The notes under the pieces: generated by a model
The model's database searches: none
The model's input: the letters and a program-made list of their open reading frames with translations, nothing else
What the model was told of the DNA's origin: nothing
In this document: positions 50,106 through 58,391 of the stretch, one piece after another
Position numbering within the stretch: the stretch's first letter is position 1
How the letters are laid out: every line of letters begins with the position of its first letter
DNA from: an uncultured Bacteroidota bacterium
GTDB taxonomy: Bacteria; Bacteroidota; Ignavibacteria; UBA10030; UBA8401
Direction of reading: 5' to 3'
Assembly: GCA_937920105.1 (NCBI GenBank)
Contig: CALETH010000070.1
Span: 1 to 64,000, forward strand
DNA length: 64,000 bases
Program-made: the position numbers and the translations under genes

Positions 50106-51338
50106 ATGGATGCAATTAAAAATTTTGCGATTTCAAAACTTGCAACAGGTATCAATGCTACTCAAATAACAGCAACTGTTCTGAATGGAGAAGGTTCACG
50201 TTTTCCAGATACAACAATTGACGGTCCGTTTAATGTTGTTATATGGAATAGTAGTTATGCAAATCCTGCTTTAGCATATCACGCTGGCGAGGCTGCAATT
50301 TATAGAGTGATTGAGAGAACTAACGACCAGTTCACTTTTAAGTCAACCAACAATAATCGTGATGGTGAAGAAGGAACATTACCAATTGCTCATAATACTA
50401 TAGGAAAAAATTATTCTGTAGGATTAATGTTCACTTCTAAAACAATGCAAGATTTAGTAACAGCAATAAATAGTAAACAAAGTGTTGTTGGCACGATTAG
50501 ACTAGTCAATCCATCTTTTACGAGTGCAAGTGATGCAGCAAATAATAGATACCCAACAGTAACTGCTGCGATGAATGCAGCTGTGGCGGGTGATGAAGTT
50601 GAGGTTACACCAGGATATTATGATGAAATTGATTCTATTTCTTTAAAGAATGGTGTAAACCTTTATCTTCATGCTGGAGCCGGTATAACAAGCACAACAA
50701 GCAATGATGGTGTAGTATTTAAGACTGTTGGAACGGTAAACTGTATTATTGCTGGTTATGGTGATATTGGCAAAGATGGGACATATTTTAACATTACAGG
50801 GAGTGGAGAAATTTATATTTCTGCAAATACAATTTTCAGTCTCTATATCAACGGGAATGCAATGGTAAGAGTGAATACCAATAAAATAGTTGAGGAACTT
50901 ATCATCAATAATCCAAATGCAAATTTTCAAATACATGCACAAAGAATAAATTATTACACTGATAATAGCAGTAGTAACAACGTAGTAATTTATGATGCTT
51001 CATTTGGTGGAACAGGTATTCAAAATTCAGCAAAACCAAAACTTTACAATTGTAATTTTGATAATGCAGAATTTAATGTGTATGGCAATGCAGCACCGGA
51101 ACTTTATAATTGTTACCTCTACTATGTTGGTGTTTTTAATAATGCAAAGCCAAAATTTTATAACTGTAGTTATTTTTTCAACGTAGACATCATGTTAAAT
51201 CATGCTACTGTGCAACCAACATTTATTGGATACAATCGTGTATATGTTTTGGAATCAGTAACGCCAACTGCTATTGTATATGCTTCCGGTTCTTTAATAG
51301 TAGATAATCCATTTAACATTAACATTGTACCAATATAG
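50106..51338 (+). CDS. Beta-helix phage protein (tail-spike/fibre-like), 410 aa
   Basis: The N-terminal ~115 residues are a compact domain; from ~130 the sequence has a pectate-lyase-like start (YPTVTAAMNAAVAGDEVEVTPGYYDEI...GVNLYLHAGAGI) and regular short turns (PKLYNCNFDNAEF, PELYNCYLYYVGVF, PKFYNCSYFF), typical of a right-handed parallel beta-helix. Such proteins bind or cut host surface glycans. It starts 3 bases after the preceding gene. Confidence 0.75.
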   Translation: MDAIKNFAISKLATGINATQITATVLNGEGSRFPDTTIDGPFNVVIWNSSYANPALAYHAGEAAIYRVIERTNDQFTFKSTNNNRDGEEGTLPIAHNTIGKNYSVGLMFTSKTMQDLVTAINSKQSVVGTIRLVNPSFTSASDAANNRYPTVTAAMNAAVAGDEVEVTPGYYDEIDSISLKNGVNLYLHAGAGITSTTSNDGVVFKTVGTVNCIIAGYGDIGKDGTYFNITGSGEIYISANTIFSLYINGNAMVRVNTNKIVEELIINNPNANFQIHAQRINYYTDNSSSNNVVIYDASFGGTGIQNSAKPKLYNCNFDNAEFNVYGNAAPELYNCYLYYVGVFNNAKPKFYNCSYFFNVDIMLNHATVQPTFIGYNRVYVLESVTPTAIVYASGSLIVDNPFNINIVPI

Positions 51339-51347
51339 AAGTGAAAC

Positions 51348-52184
51348 ATGTACGGCACATCATTATTTGCAGATACTTCGTATGGTTTCTTTTTTACGAC
51401 AACATTTTCTCACACACTATCAGTTGAAAATGTTGCTGTGCAAACGGAAATATTTCCTGTAAATATTTCTGTTTCTTGTCCCACAGTACAGATAGTATCA
51501 TTAGTTTCTTTACCAGCAGTTGCAGTTTCAAATCCAATAGTAACAAGTGAAGAAGTAGTAGCATATCCTGCAAACGTTGTTGTTTCTTGTCTAACGGTAA
51601 GTATAGCATCATCAGTTTCTCTACCAGCAGTTACAATTTCAACTCAAATAGCAACAAGTGATAGTGTGGTATTTCCTGCAAATGTTTTAACGTTGCCAAT
51701 AAATTTTTTACTATCTCTTATAAATGTAAATAGCGAAGTATTTTTACCATCACTTGTTATTTCAGTAATTCCAAAAGAAAAAGAAACGGCACCATTCATA
51801 CCGTCACTTATTGTAGAAAGTGAAATAAGTAATACGGTGGTAGATACATTCTTAACATCACTCAAAATATCTACTGAGCTTGTTAATACTACAATATTAT
51901 GTTTTGATTCTACAACACTTGCCGGAGCAACAAATATTTATAGTGAAATAGTTAATGTTTTTCCGCAAACGTTTCTACCAAATATTCGTTATGGTTATTC
52001 AAAAAGTATCATAGCTGTTGCACAAGTATTTGATACTGCAACATCACCGACACTTAATCCTACTATAGTTACTGTAGTCCCTGAAGTAATGACTCCAAAA
52101 ATATATCGGTATGGACCAGTTCCCGTTATACAATTAGGTAGAAAATATTATGCAACATTCACAGTGAAAATGAGTAACTCATGA
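51348..52184 (+). CDS. Repeat-containing beta-rich phage protein, 278 aa
   Basis: Three degenerate repeats of 36-37 residues start near FPVNISVSC, YPANVVVSC and FPANVLTLP, each with TVxIxSxVSLPAVxxS. In DNA the same unit recurs at 51456, 51567 and 51675. The product is beta-rich, Val/Ser/Thr-rich and acidic. The TAATG/ATGA-like coupling to the next gene and its position suggest a fibre or virion protein; no family is recognised. Confidence 0.6.
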   Translation: MYGTSLFADTSYGFFFTTTFSHTLSVENVAVQTEIFPVNISVSCPTVQIVSLVSLPAVAVSNPIVTSEEVVAYPANVVVSCLTVSIASSVSLPAVTISTQIATSDSVVFPANVLTLPINFLLSLINVNSEVFLPSLVISVIPKEKETAPFIPSLIVESEISNTVVDTFLTSLKISTELVNTTILCFDSTTLAGATNIYSEIVNVFPQTFLPNIRYGYSKSIIAVAQVFDTATSPTLNPTIVTVVPEVMTPKIYRYGPVPVIQLGRKYYATFTVKMSNS

Positions 52185-52507
52185 GTATAGAAGTAATAAA
52201 AATAAAAGAAGGAGATACTCTACCAATTCTTGAAGCAATATTGCGTACGGAATCCGGTATTGTCAATCTAACCGGTGTAGTAAATGTGTATTTGTCATAT
52301 AAGAAGATAGATAGTGAAAATATTATAAAGAGAGAAGCACAAATTATTGATGCTGTTTCAGGAAAAGTGCAATATGAGTGGTTAGAAGCAGACACTCTTA
52401 CAGAAGGTAGATATCTTGCAGAATTTGAAGTGCATTTTCCCGCAGGAAAAAAACTAACATTTCCTAATCAAGGTTATTTCTCATTTGAAGTTGTAAAGGA
52501 TTTATAA
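52181..52507 (+). CDS. BppU-like baseplate/fibre N-domain protein, 108 aa
   Basis: Overlaps the repeat protein (ATGA). The sequence IKEGDTLPILEAILRTESGIVNLTGVVNVYLSYKK...GKVQYEWLEADTLTEGRYLAEFEVHFPAGKKLTFP is the classic small beta-domain of baseplate upper-protein N-termini (BppU/DUF2479-like), which link fibres to the virion. It is not fused to a fibre here; its partner may be the beta-helix protein upstream. Confidence 0.75.
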   Translation: MSIEVIKIKEGDTLPILEAILRTESGIVNLTGVVNVYLSYKKIDSENIIKREAQIIDAVSGKVQYEWLEADTLTEGRYLAEFEVHFPAGKKLTFPNQGYFSFEVVKDL

Positions 52508-52512
52508 CACTC

Positions 52513-53790
52513 ATGAAATTTTTCGATGGATTGTTTAATTCCCTTGCTGATAGAATTTTTGAAAAAGTAGAACAAAGAAAATATTCTAAAACTGAAAATC
52601 TTCCTGAAGATATTTTTTATGTTTATCCGGCTTCTACGGGTTTTGGATTGTCAGAAAGCAACATGGGAAATATTGCACGCTACTCTTCTGCTTTTCGCGG
52701 ATTATCATATCGTTGCCTTCATTTACGTTCCGATGCCATTGCCGATGCAATGAGTAAACTTAGTGTTGAGCGAAAAACAAAACAGTTAGAATATAAAGAA
52801 GTAGAAGCAACGCATCCATGGGTTACTTTATTGCGAAGTCCATCAGATGTAATCTCCAGTGTTGAATTATGGAAATGGATTTCACTTGCTTGTGATATGA
52901 AGGGACATGCAGAACTATTTGTTTATAGAGATGCGTACGGAATACCGATTTCATTATTACCTGTGTATTCAGTTTTTGGTAGTGTAGTTCCAAAACCGGA
53001 TATCTATGGTGGAATAGAAAGTTACATTTTTTATAGTGCTTCTGGTGAAAAATATAATGTTCCTGTAGAAAATGTCATACGATTTAAACATCTCAATCCG
53101 GAAAGCCCTTATGCAACAGCTTCACTTATACAAGCAGCCGCATATCAAATAGATATAGATTTGTACACTAAAATTTATCGTCGGGATTCTTTACGAAAAG
53201 GTGGAGTGAATTCGCTTGCATTGGTGAGCGACCAAGAGCTTTCAGAACCACAAGTTGAACTCTACGGAAAAAAATTTAAAGAAAAAGTTTTCGGTATGGA
53301 AAAAATCGGAGAGGTTCCGGTGATGGGAAAAGGTTTAAAGCCGTATAACTTTGCAATAAGTGCGAAGGACTTAGAATTTATTCAAGGTGTAAAAGTCAAT
53401 GATACAGAGGCACTACAAATTTTTGGTGTGCCCGAGGGAATGGTAAGCGATAAATCCAATCGAGCAAATGCACGAGAAGCAAGATTAGTATTCTATCAAA
53501 ACACTATACAACCACAAGTATTGATTTATGCACATCAAATGACATCATGTTTTGAAAAAATCTTTCAATCGGATAGAGGTGTATTAGAAATACGAGTACC
53601 GGATTTATTACCGACGGACCATGATTTTGAATTGCGAAAAAATATAGAGTATGTGAAATCCGGAATTTACACTCGCAACGAAGTAAGAAGTGAAGATGGA
53701 AGAAAAGAAATTCCTAATGGAGATGAAATTATTATTAATACAAATTCAATGTTTCTTTCACAGTTACATAATACCAAGGAGAAAAAATAA
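52513..53790 (+). CDS. Portal protein (HK97 type)
   Basis: 425 residues. The central core (YSSAFRGLSYRCLHLRSDAIADAMSKL, HPWVTLLRSPSDVISSVELWKWISL, VIRFKHLNPESPYATASLIQAAAYQI, and VNDTEALQIFGVPEGMVSDKSNRANAREARLVFYQNTIQP) matches HK97-family portals, which form the dodecameric DNA channel at the head vertex. It is separated from terminase by four fibre-like genes. Confidence 0.92.
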   Translation: MKFFDGLFNSLADRIFEKVEQRKYSKTENLPEDIFYVYPASTGFGLSESNMGNIARYSSAFRGLSYRCLHLRSDAIADAMSKLSVERKTKQLEYKEVEATHPWVTLLRSPSDVISSVELWKWISLACDMKGHAELFVYRDAYGIPISLLPVYSVFGSVVPKPDIYGGIESYIFYSASGEKYNVPVENVIRFKHLNPESPYATASLIQAAAYQIDIDLYTKIYRRDSLRKGGVNSLALVSDQELSEPQVELYGKKFKEKVFGMEKIGEVPVMGKGLKPYNFAISAKDLEFIQGVKVNDTEALQIFGVPEGMVSDKSNRANAREARLVFYQNTIQPQVLIYAHQMTSCFEKIFQSDRGVLEIRVPDLLPTDHDFELRKNIEYVKSGIYTRNEVRSEDGRKEIPNGDEIIINTNSMFLSQLHNTKEKK

Positions 53791-54521
53791 TGGAAGATTT
53801 TATGACACGATACCCAAAAGGAGAAGTATGTTACAGAAATGTTTCAACAGAAATACGACGTTCAAGTGATGACGCAAAAACTACTATTATAATTAATACT
53901 GATGATGAAGATTCATACGATACTATCATTGACCCTATTGGTTGCCGACTTCAACGCTATTCATCTAATCCTATTGTATTAATTAATCATAACTATAGTC
54001 TTATTGCAGGAACCAGTTCAGTAGCTCTCCGTAACGGAAAACTCCAAGCTGAGATGAGTGATGAAGATTGGGATTTAGAAGATGCTGAAATAGTAAAATA
54101 TTATAGAAAAGTAAAACGGCAAATAATGAAAGCCGCCTCTGTTGGTTTCCGATGGTTTGACTATAAAGTAGAGAAACGAAGAGAAAAAGATATCATACGT
54201 TTCACTGACTGGGAATTATTAGAATGGAGTTTTGTTACCGTTGGAGCCAATCCAATGGCATTGGTAGAGAACAACAGAATGTTTAACGAATTGCAAAAAT
54301 TACAAAATGAACTTAGTCTATTAAAACAAAGTGCTACGTTTCGTTCCCAAGTTCCCTCTGAAGAACCACCAACTGTCGTTCCACAGAATGCGCCTGTGCA
54401 TGAAACCGTACCACCAACACAATCACCTCAACATCGTAGCATTGGTGATTACAATTCATTACTCACACAACTTACTCCTGTGATACGAACAGAAGTAAGA
54501 AAAATTTTAGGAAAGGAATAA
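53790..54521 (+). CDS. HK97-type prohead protease
   Basis: 243 residues, TAATG-coupled to the portal. The core (DPIGCRLQRYSSNPIVLINHNYSL, with His in INHNY, and IMKAASVGFRWF with the nucleophile Ser) fits peptidase S78/U35. It cleaves the scaffold part of the capsid protein during maturation. The C-terminal ~75 residues are a Pro/Gln/Val-rich linker (PSEEPPTVVPQNAPVHETVPPTQ pattern) likely released after assembly. Confidence 0.9.
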   Translation: MEDFMTRYPKGEVCYRNVSTEIRRSSDDAKTTIIINTDDEDSYDTIIDPIGCRLQRYSSNPIVLINHNYSLIAGTSSVALRNGKLQAEMSDEDWDLEDAEIVKYYRKVKRQIMKAASVGFRWFDYKVEKRREKDIIRFTDWELLEWSFVTVGANPMALVENNRMFNELQKLQNELSLLKQSATFRSQVPSEEPPTVVPQNAPVHETVPPTQSPQHRSIGDYNSLLTQLTPVIRTEVRKILGKE

Positions 54522-54526
54522 TTTTT

Positions 54527-55900
54527 ATGGAATTCATTTTTGTTGTCGCTTTTTTTGTTGCACTTATTGCAATGAAAAAGTTTAATATCATTCCCTTTGG
54601 AATGAATGTTCAAACACAAGACCCGCCTGCTCTACCTATTGACACAAGTGAAATTGCAAAACTTATTGGAGAGACGGTGCGTTCAATTTTTCAAGAAGAG
54701 CGTAGTAAATCTTCCCAACCTCCACCGCCAGCACAATCCACAAATACAACAAGAGTTGGTATTACAGAATTTATAAAACCATGGCAACGTCGTTCTGTTA
54801 AGCAACTCAATGCTTTGGTTTTTCAATATAGAGGAGTAACAGAACGTGCATCGCAATTATTTTCTGAAGTGAATAAAGAATTAAAAGAGATGCCGGAAGA
54901 GTTACGACAAGCAGAAACTGCAGAAACATTGCATAAAATTCGTAACTCAGGACTTTCTGAAAATCAACAAATACGGTTAATGTCATCACTCACTGGAGCT
55001 GAGGGTGGTTATACTGTATTGCCTGCTCCACTACTTGCTGAAATTTTTATTCTTGTAGAAAAGTGGGGATATGCAAGAAGATATTTCAGACCTATACCTA
55101 TGGTAACAGATAGTTTAAAAATGAGTTCGATTGTTACCGAAGCAATTGCATATTGGGTTACTCAAGGCAATAAAATTCCTGCAAGTGATTTAGCCTTTGG
55201 TGATGGAGAGTTAAAAGTTTTTAAGTTAGCGGGTATTTCTGCGTGGACTTCAGAACTTGAAGAAGACCAAGCAATTGCAGTTCTTCCGCTTTTTGTTGAG
55301 TCGTTGGCTCGTGCAATATACAAACAAGAAGACTTGGCCGGTTTTGTCGGAGATGGTTCGGCAACATACGGTGGCTTCACCGGTATGATAAATGTTGCCG
55401 GTAAAATTGTTGTTATGGATGTCGGTAAAACATCTTTTGCAAATGCAACAGCTGATGATTATAAAAAATTGCGTGATGCTTTACCGATAGACCAGCGAGA
55501 TGGTGCACAGTATTTTCTCCATCCAACATTAGTAAGTGAACTTGAAGGACTAAAAGATAATCAAGGAAATTATATTTATCGAAAACCTTCAGAAGCATTA
55601 CCAGCAACACTGTGGGGATATCCTATTGCCAACAGCCTTGGAATTCCTGCATTACCCGGTCTTGCAAATTCCGCTCCGGATGAACGATTTGCTGTTTTCG
55701 GAAATCCACGTAATACCTTAATGGGACAAAGGAGACAAATTGAACTAGTTATTTCAAAGGAAGGTATTCTTGATAATGGTACGGATATTTTATTTAACAC
55801 CTTACAACAAGATGGAGCAATTGTTCGTCTCACCGAACGTGTTGGATTTAAAACAATGCTTTCCAATGCTTACGCAGTATTGAAAACCGCTGCTATGTAA
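54527..55900 (+). CDS. Major capsid protein (HK97 fold) with N-terminal hydrophobic segment
   Basis: 457 residues. The C-terminal ~290 residues are the HK97 fold (GAEGGYTVLPAPLLAEIFILVEKWGYARRYFRPIPM, WTSELEEDQAIAVLPLFVESLARAIYKQEDLAGFVGDG, GYPIANSLGIP). The N-terminal ~160 are a scaffold-like delta domain. Oddly, it begins MEFIFVVAFFVALIAMKKF, a membrane-like segment; AAAGGA before this ATG supports the start. Confidence 0.9.
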   Translation: MEFIFVVAFFVALIAMKKFNIIPFGMNVQTQDPPALPIDTSEIAKLIGETVRSIFQEERSKSSQPPPPAQSTNTTRVGITEFIKPWQRRSVKQLNALVFQYRGVTERASQLFSEVNKELKEMPEELRQAETAETLHKIRNSGLSENQQIRLMSSLTGAEGGYTVLPAPLLAEIFILVEKWGYARRYFRPIPMVTDSLKMSSIVTEAIAYWVTQGNKIPASDLAFGDGELKVFKLAGISAWTSELEEDQAIAVLPLFVESLARAIYKQEDLAGFVGDGSATYGGFTGMINVAGKIVVMDVGKTSFANATADDYKKLRDALPIDQRDGAQYFLHPTLVSELEGLKDNQGNYIYRKPSEALPATLWGYPIANSLGIPALPGLANSAPDERFAVFGNPRNTLMGQRRQIELVISKEGILDNGTDILFNTLQQDGAIVRLTERVGFKTMLSNAYAVLKTAAM

Positions 55901-55933
55901 AACTTTATAAACATTAATGAAGGAATAAAAATT

Positions 55934-56131
55934 ATGGCTTTACTAAAATTTAAATATGATTGTCGTTTCACCGGAGCAAAATCAAAGAAAGAATATTTTG
56001 CCATTGCAGGTGTATCTCTTGAAGTAAAGGAAGGAGACTATACACATTTAGGCAAAAAAGATTATGAGGAAGTGATAGAAAAAAAACCGGAAGATACCGG
56101 AGCACCAGAAACTGGAAAAAAAAACTCATGA
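55934..56131 (+). CDS. Small phage head/connector protein, 65 aa
   Basis: GAAGGAATAAA precedes the ATG. The product (LLKFKYDCRFTGAKSKKEYFAIAGVSLEVKEGDYTHLGKKDY) is a small beta domain like those coded between the capsid and connector genes in HK97-like phages. Its TGA overlaps the ATG of a 19-codon frame. Confidence 0.6.
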   Translation: MALLKFKYDCRFTGAKSKKEYFAIAGVSLEVKEGDYTHLGKKDYEEVIEKKPEDTGAPETGKKNS

Positions 56132-56187
56132 CTCCTGTACCGTTTTCCCGCGATAAAGTTTCTTCAAAAATTATTATGATGCCATGA
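56128..56187 (+). CDS. 19-codon coupled micro-ORF
   Basis: ATG at 56128 overlaps the preceding TGA and its own TGA (56185-56187) overlaps the next ATG (56184): ATGA at both ends. The product would be MTPVPFSRDKVSSKIIMMP. It may serve only to keep ribosomes moving between the two neighbours. Confidence 0.45.
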   Translation: MTPVPFSRDKVSSKIIMMP

Positions 56188-56810
56188 CTCTTTCTCCTAA
56201 TGCTTTTCTTTCACTTTCTGAAGTGAAGGATGTCTTAAATATTAAACAAGAAGACCCAGCACGAGATATTATTCTTACTCGTTGGATTAATTGGATTAGT
56301 GATGAAATAGAAACGTTATGTCAAAATCCTATAAAAAAACGACTCATTACTAATGAATTATTATCAGGAGACGGTACAGCGTTTCTCTATACTAATCACT
56401 ATCCAATACTTTTTCTTGCCGGAGAAAATGAAGAAGAACAACTGCACAATTTACAATACAGGAATATTTTCAGTGGACCATGGTATGATTGTACCGGTTC
56501 ACTGGAAAATATTTTTATTGATAAATTTTCTCCATGCAAAATCGAATTATTGCAAGGAACATTTCCTCGTGGGAAAAGGAATATCAAGATACAGTATTAT
56601 GCAGGATATGAAACAATACCCGGAGAGTTATTACTTGTTGTTTCGGAATATTTGCAAATGCAATGGAATAACTCAAAATACGGTGCAGGAAATTTAGGGT
56701 ATGGAAGTAAATCCAATAATATTAACGGTATGAGTTCTACAGATTCTTTTAGAAATCTACGTCCGGATTGGTTGGAAAGAATTTTTCATTATAGAAAACC
56801 TTCTTTATAG
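56184..56810 (+). CDS. Head-tail connector (gp6-like)
   Basis: 208 residues. FLSLSEVKDVLNIKQEDPARDIILTRWINWISDEIETLCQNPI is the helical start of HK97 gp6/phage_connect-type adaptor proteins, followed by the beta part (RNIKIQYYAGYETIPGELLLVVSEYLQMQWNNSK). It joins the portal ring to the tail. It is coupled to the upstream micro-ORF. Confidence 0.82.
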   Translation: MTLSPNAFLSLSEVKDVLNIKQEDPARDIILTRWINWISDEIETLCQNPIKKRLITNELLSGDGTAFLYTNHYPILFLAGENEEEQLHNLQYRNIFSGPWYDCTGSLENIFIDKFSPCKIELLQGTFPRGKRNIKIQYYAGYETIPGELLLVVSEYLQMQWNNSKYGAGNLGYGSKSNNINGMSSTDSFRNLRPDWLERIFHYRKPSL

Positions 56811-56816
56811 AAAATC

Positions 56817-57320
56817 ATGCAAACAAGTTCTCGTATTGAATTAGCTAAAAAAGATGTCATTGAAGAATTTAAAAAAATTCAAAAGTCTAATGGCTTTCGT
56901 AATGATGTTGCTTCTGTATTACCGCTCATTAGAAGCGAAGACCAAATTACACAATATCCTGAAATCGGTATCGAACTTGGACCGGAGAAGTTACAACCAT
57001 TAAATGATAAGTGGACTGTTTATGATTCGAACGTTACAGTGTTTATTGTTGGGACTGTAGAAAGTAATACAGATACCGAAACTGACGTTCCTTATGCTAT
57101 TGATGCAATGGAAGCTCTTGTTCACGATATGAGAAAAGTTGTTGTAACAATTTTTTCAAAATACATCAATCAATTGGAAAATAGGTGGAATGTTTCTCCG
57201 AAGACAAAAGAAATAATTTTTTATCGTCAATCCAATTTAGGAAACAAAAGAAACAAACATCTTGTGGAAACATCATTCAATATCAAAGTTCGTATAGATA
57301 CCATAGTGGAAAAAGAATGA
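56817..57320 (+). CDS. Probable head-tail joining / tail completion protein, 167 aa
   Basis: N-terminal helix (IELAKKDVIEEFKKIQKSNGFRNDVASVLPLI) then beta strands (DSNVTVFIVGTVESNTDTE). Order in the operon (connector, this gene, gpG-like, chaperones) is that of tail-completion or tail-terminator proteins. Its stop overlaps the next start. Confidence 0.6.
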   Translation: MQTSSRIELAKKDVIEEFKKIQKSNGFRNDVASVLPLIRSEDQITQYPEIGIELGPEKLQPLNDKWTVYDSNVTVFIVGTVESNTDTETDVPYAIDAMEALVHDMRKVVVTIFSKYINQLENRWNVSPKTKEIIFYRQSNLGNKRNKHLVETSFNIKVRIDTIVEKE

Positions 57321-57844
57321 TACAAATATCAATCAAAGGAAAAATACCATCACTGAATCCGGATATATCAAATGCAATGAAACAGATAGCATTGTATCAA
57401 AAAAAATCCGTGCAAAGAAATTTTGTAGAAGGTGGTAGACCAGCTCGATGGGTTCCAATTAAAAGCGGTGAATCAAATCCTCTTTTTTCCAGCGGTCGCT
57501 TATTTTCTTCTATTATGGAAACATTCGAAGAAACATGGGCTGAAGTAAGCGCTGGTGGAAATGGTATTACCTATGCAAGACTTCATCAATACGGTGGCGT
57601 TTTACATCCAAAAATTACAGAACGTTCAAAAAGTTTTTTTTGGAAAATGTTTTATCACACCGGAGACACAATGTGGAAAGCGTTGGCGTTAAAAAATGTT
57701 GGTAGCACTCTTACAGTAAATATTCCCGCACGTCCATATATGGTATTTCAACCGGAAGATATTACAACAATTAAAAAGATTTTACTCAATTCTATTGTTA
57801 GAATCACAACTGACAATGATGAGAATATTTCTACACTACAATAA
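57317..57844 (+). CDS. Mu gpG-like virion morphogenesis protein
   Basis: 175 residues from the ATGA-coupled ATG at 57317; a longer frame that starts at 57185 is rejected. FVEGGRPARWVPIKSG...LFSSGRLFSSIMETFEE...ARLHQYGG...IPARPYMVFQPED follows the 'W.PL...L..TG.L..SI....HQ.GG....P.RPF' pattern of Mu gpG/phage virion morphogenesis proteins that finish tails. It lies just before the tail chaperone pair. Confidence 0.82.
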   Translation: MIQISIKGKIPSLNPDISNAMKQIALYQKKSVQRNFVEGGRPARWVPIKSGESNPLFSSGRLFSSIMETFEETWAEVSAGGNGITYARLHQYGGVLHPKITERSKSFFWKMFYHTGDTMWKALALKNVGSTLTVNIPARPYMVFQPEDITTIKKILLNSIVRITTDNDENISTLQ

Positions 57845-57860
57845 TAAAACGGGAGTTATC

Positions 57861-58166
57861 ATGAACACAATAACTGTTATTTCGGAAAAACCATACACCT
57901 TCAAAAAATTAGTATTAGGTGTACTGCTTCGTGCAAAGAAAATTTTGCAAGAGGCAAATTTTACTTCTATAGAGGAAGTAATAGGAGATACTGAAAAAGA
58001 AAAATTTATTTCTCAAAAATGGACTGAGTTTTGTACAACAATTTTTAACGAACCATATCGAAGCGAAGACTTTTTCAATTTGTATGAAAGTGAGGTAAGA
58101 GAAGTTATAGAAAATTTTTTCGTTTTGGTTTCGGAACAAACGACACGTCCTTCCAAAAATGTTTGA
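57861..58166 (+). CDS. Tail assembly chaperone, first frame (gpG-like)
   Basis: 101 residues. GGGAG is 8 bases before the ATG. A small, helical, acidic protein (FKKLVLGVLLRAKKILQEANFTSIEEVIG...YESEVREVIENFFVLV). In siphoviruses the two frames just before the tape measure gene encode gpG and gpGT, which coat the tape measure during tail assembly. A -1 slip site lies at 58112-58121. Confidence 0.72.
   Translation: MNTITVISEKPYTFKKLVLGVLLRAKKILQEANFTSIEEVIGDTEKEKFISQKWTEFCTTIFNEPYRSEDFFNLYESEVREVIENFFVLVSEQTTRPSKNV
58112..58121 (+). promoter_or_regulatory. Programmed -1 frameshift site
   Basis: The zero-frame reading A_AAT_TTT_TTC holds two overlapping slippery heptamers, A_AAT_TTT (58112-58118) and T_TTT_TTC (58115-58121). 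Both let tRNAs re-pair after a one-base slip. The -1 frame is open from 58094 to 58384. Confidence 0.7.
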
Positions 58167-58384
58167 AGGACTTTAAAAAATTTAGTCTCAAAAATGCAAA
58201 ACAGGTAACACCTATTAGTAAAGGATATGAACTTGAATATTTAGTCTATCAACTTTGTAAAGGTGATATAACCAAAAGAAATTATATCCTGCAAAATTAC
58301 AGTTATACCGAATCTATTGAATGGTGTATGTTGCACCGTTACGAAATATTTGTTGAGCAAGAATTATTAAAGCAAGAACATTAA
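58121..58384 (+). CDS. Tail assembly chaperone, -1 frame extension (gpT-like part)
   Basis: This frame has no usable ATG and no Shine-Dalgarno; the only local start would be a TTG at 58163. Read through the slip site, the product is the first 87 residues of the upstream gene plus 87 from this frame (total 174), ending YEIFVEQELLKQEH. It ends 8 bases before the tape measure ATG, the usual spacing of gpGT-type genes. Confidence 0.65.
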   Translation, partial: RFGFGTNDTSFQKCLKDFKKFSLKNAKQVTPISKGYELEYLVYQLCKGDITKRNYILQNYSYTESIEWCMLHRYEIFVEQELLKQEH

Positions 58385-58391
58385 AAAAATA

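Noticed and set aside
58163..58384. Independent gene starting at TTG
   Set aside because: It has no ribosome site, and the upstream slippery sequence and open -1 frame explain it better as a frameshift extension.
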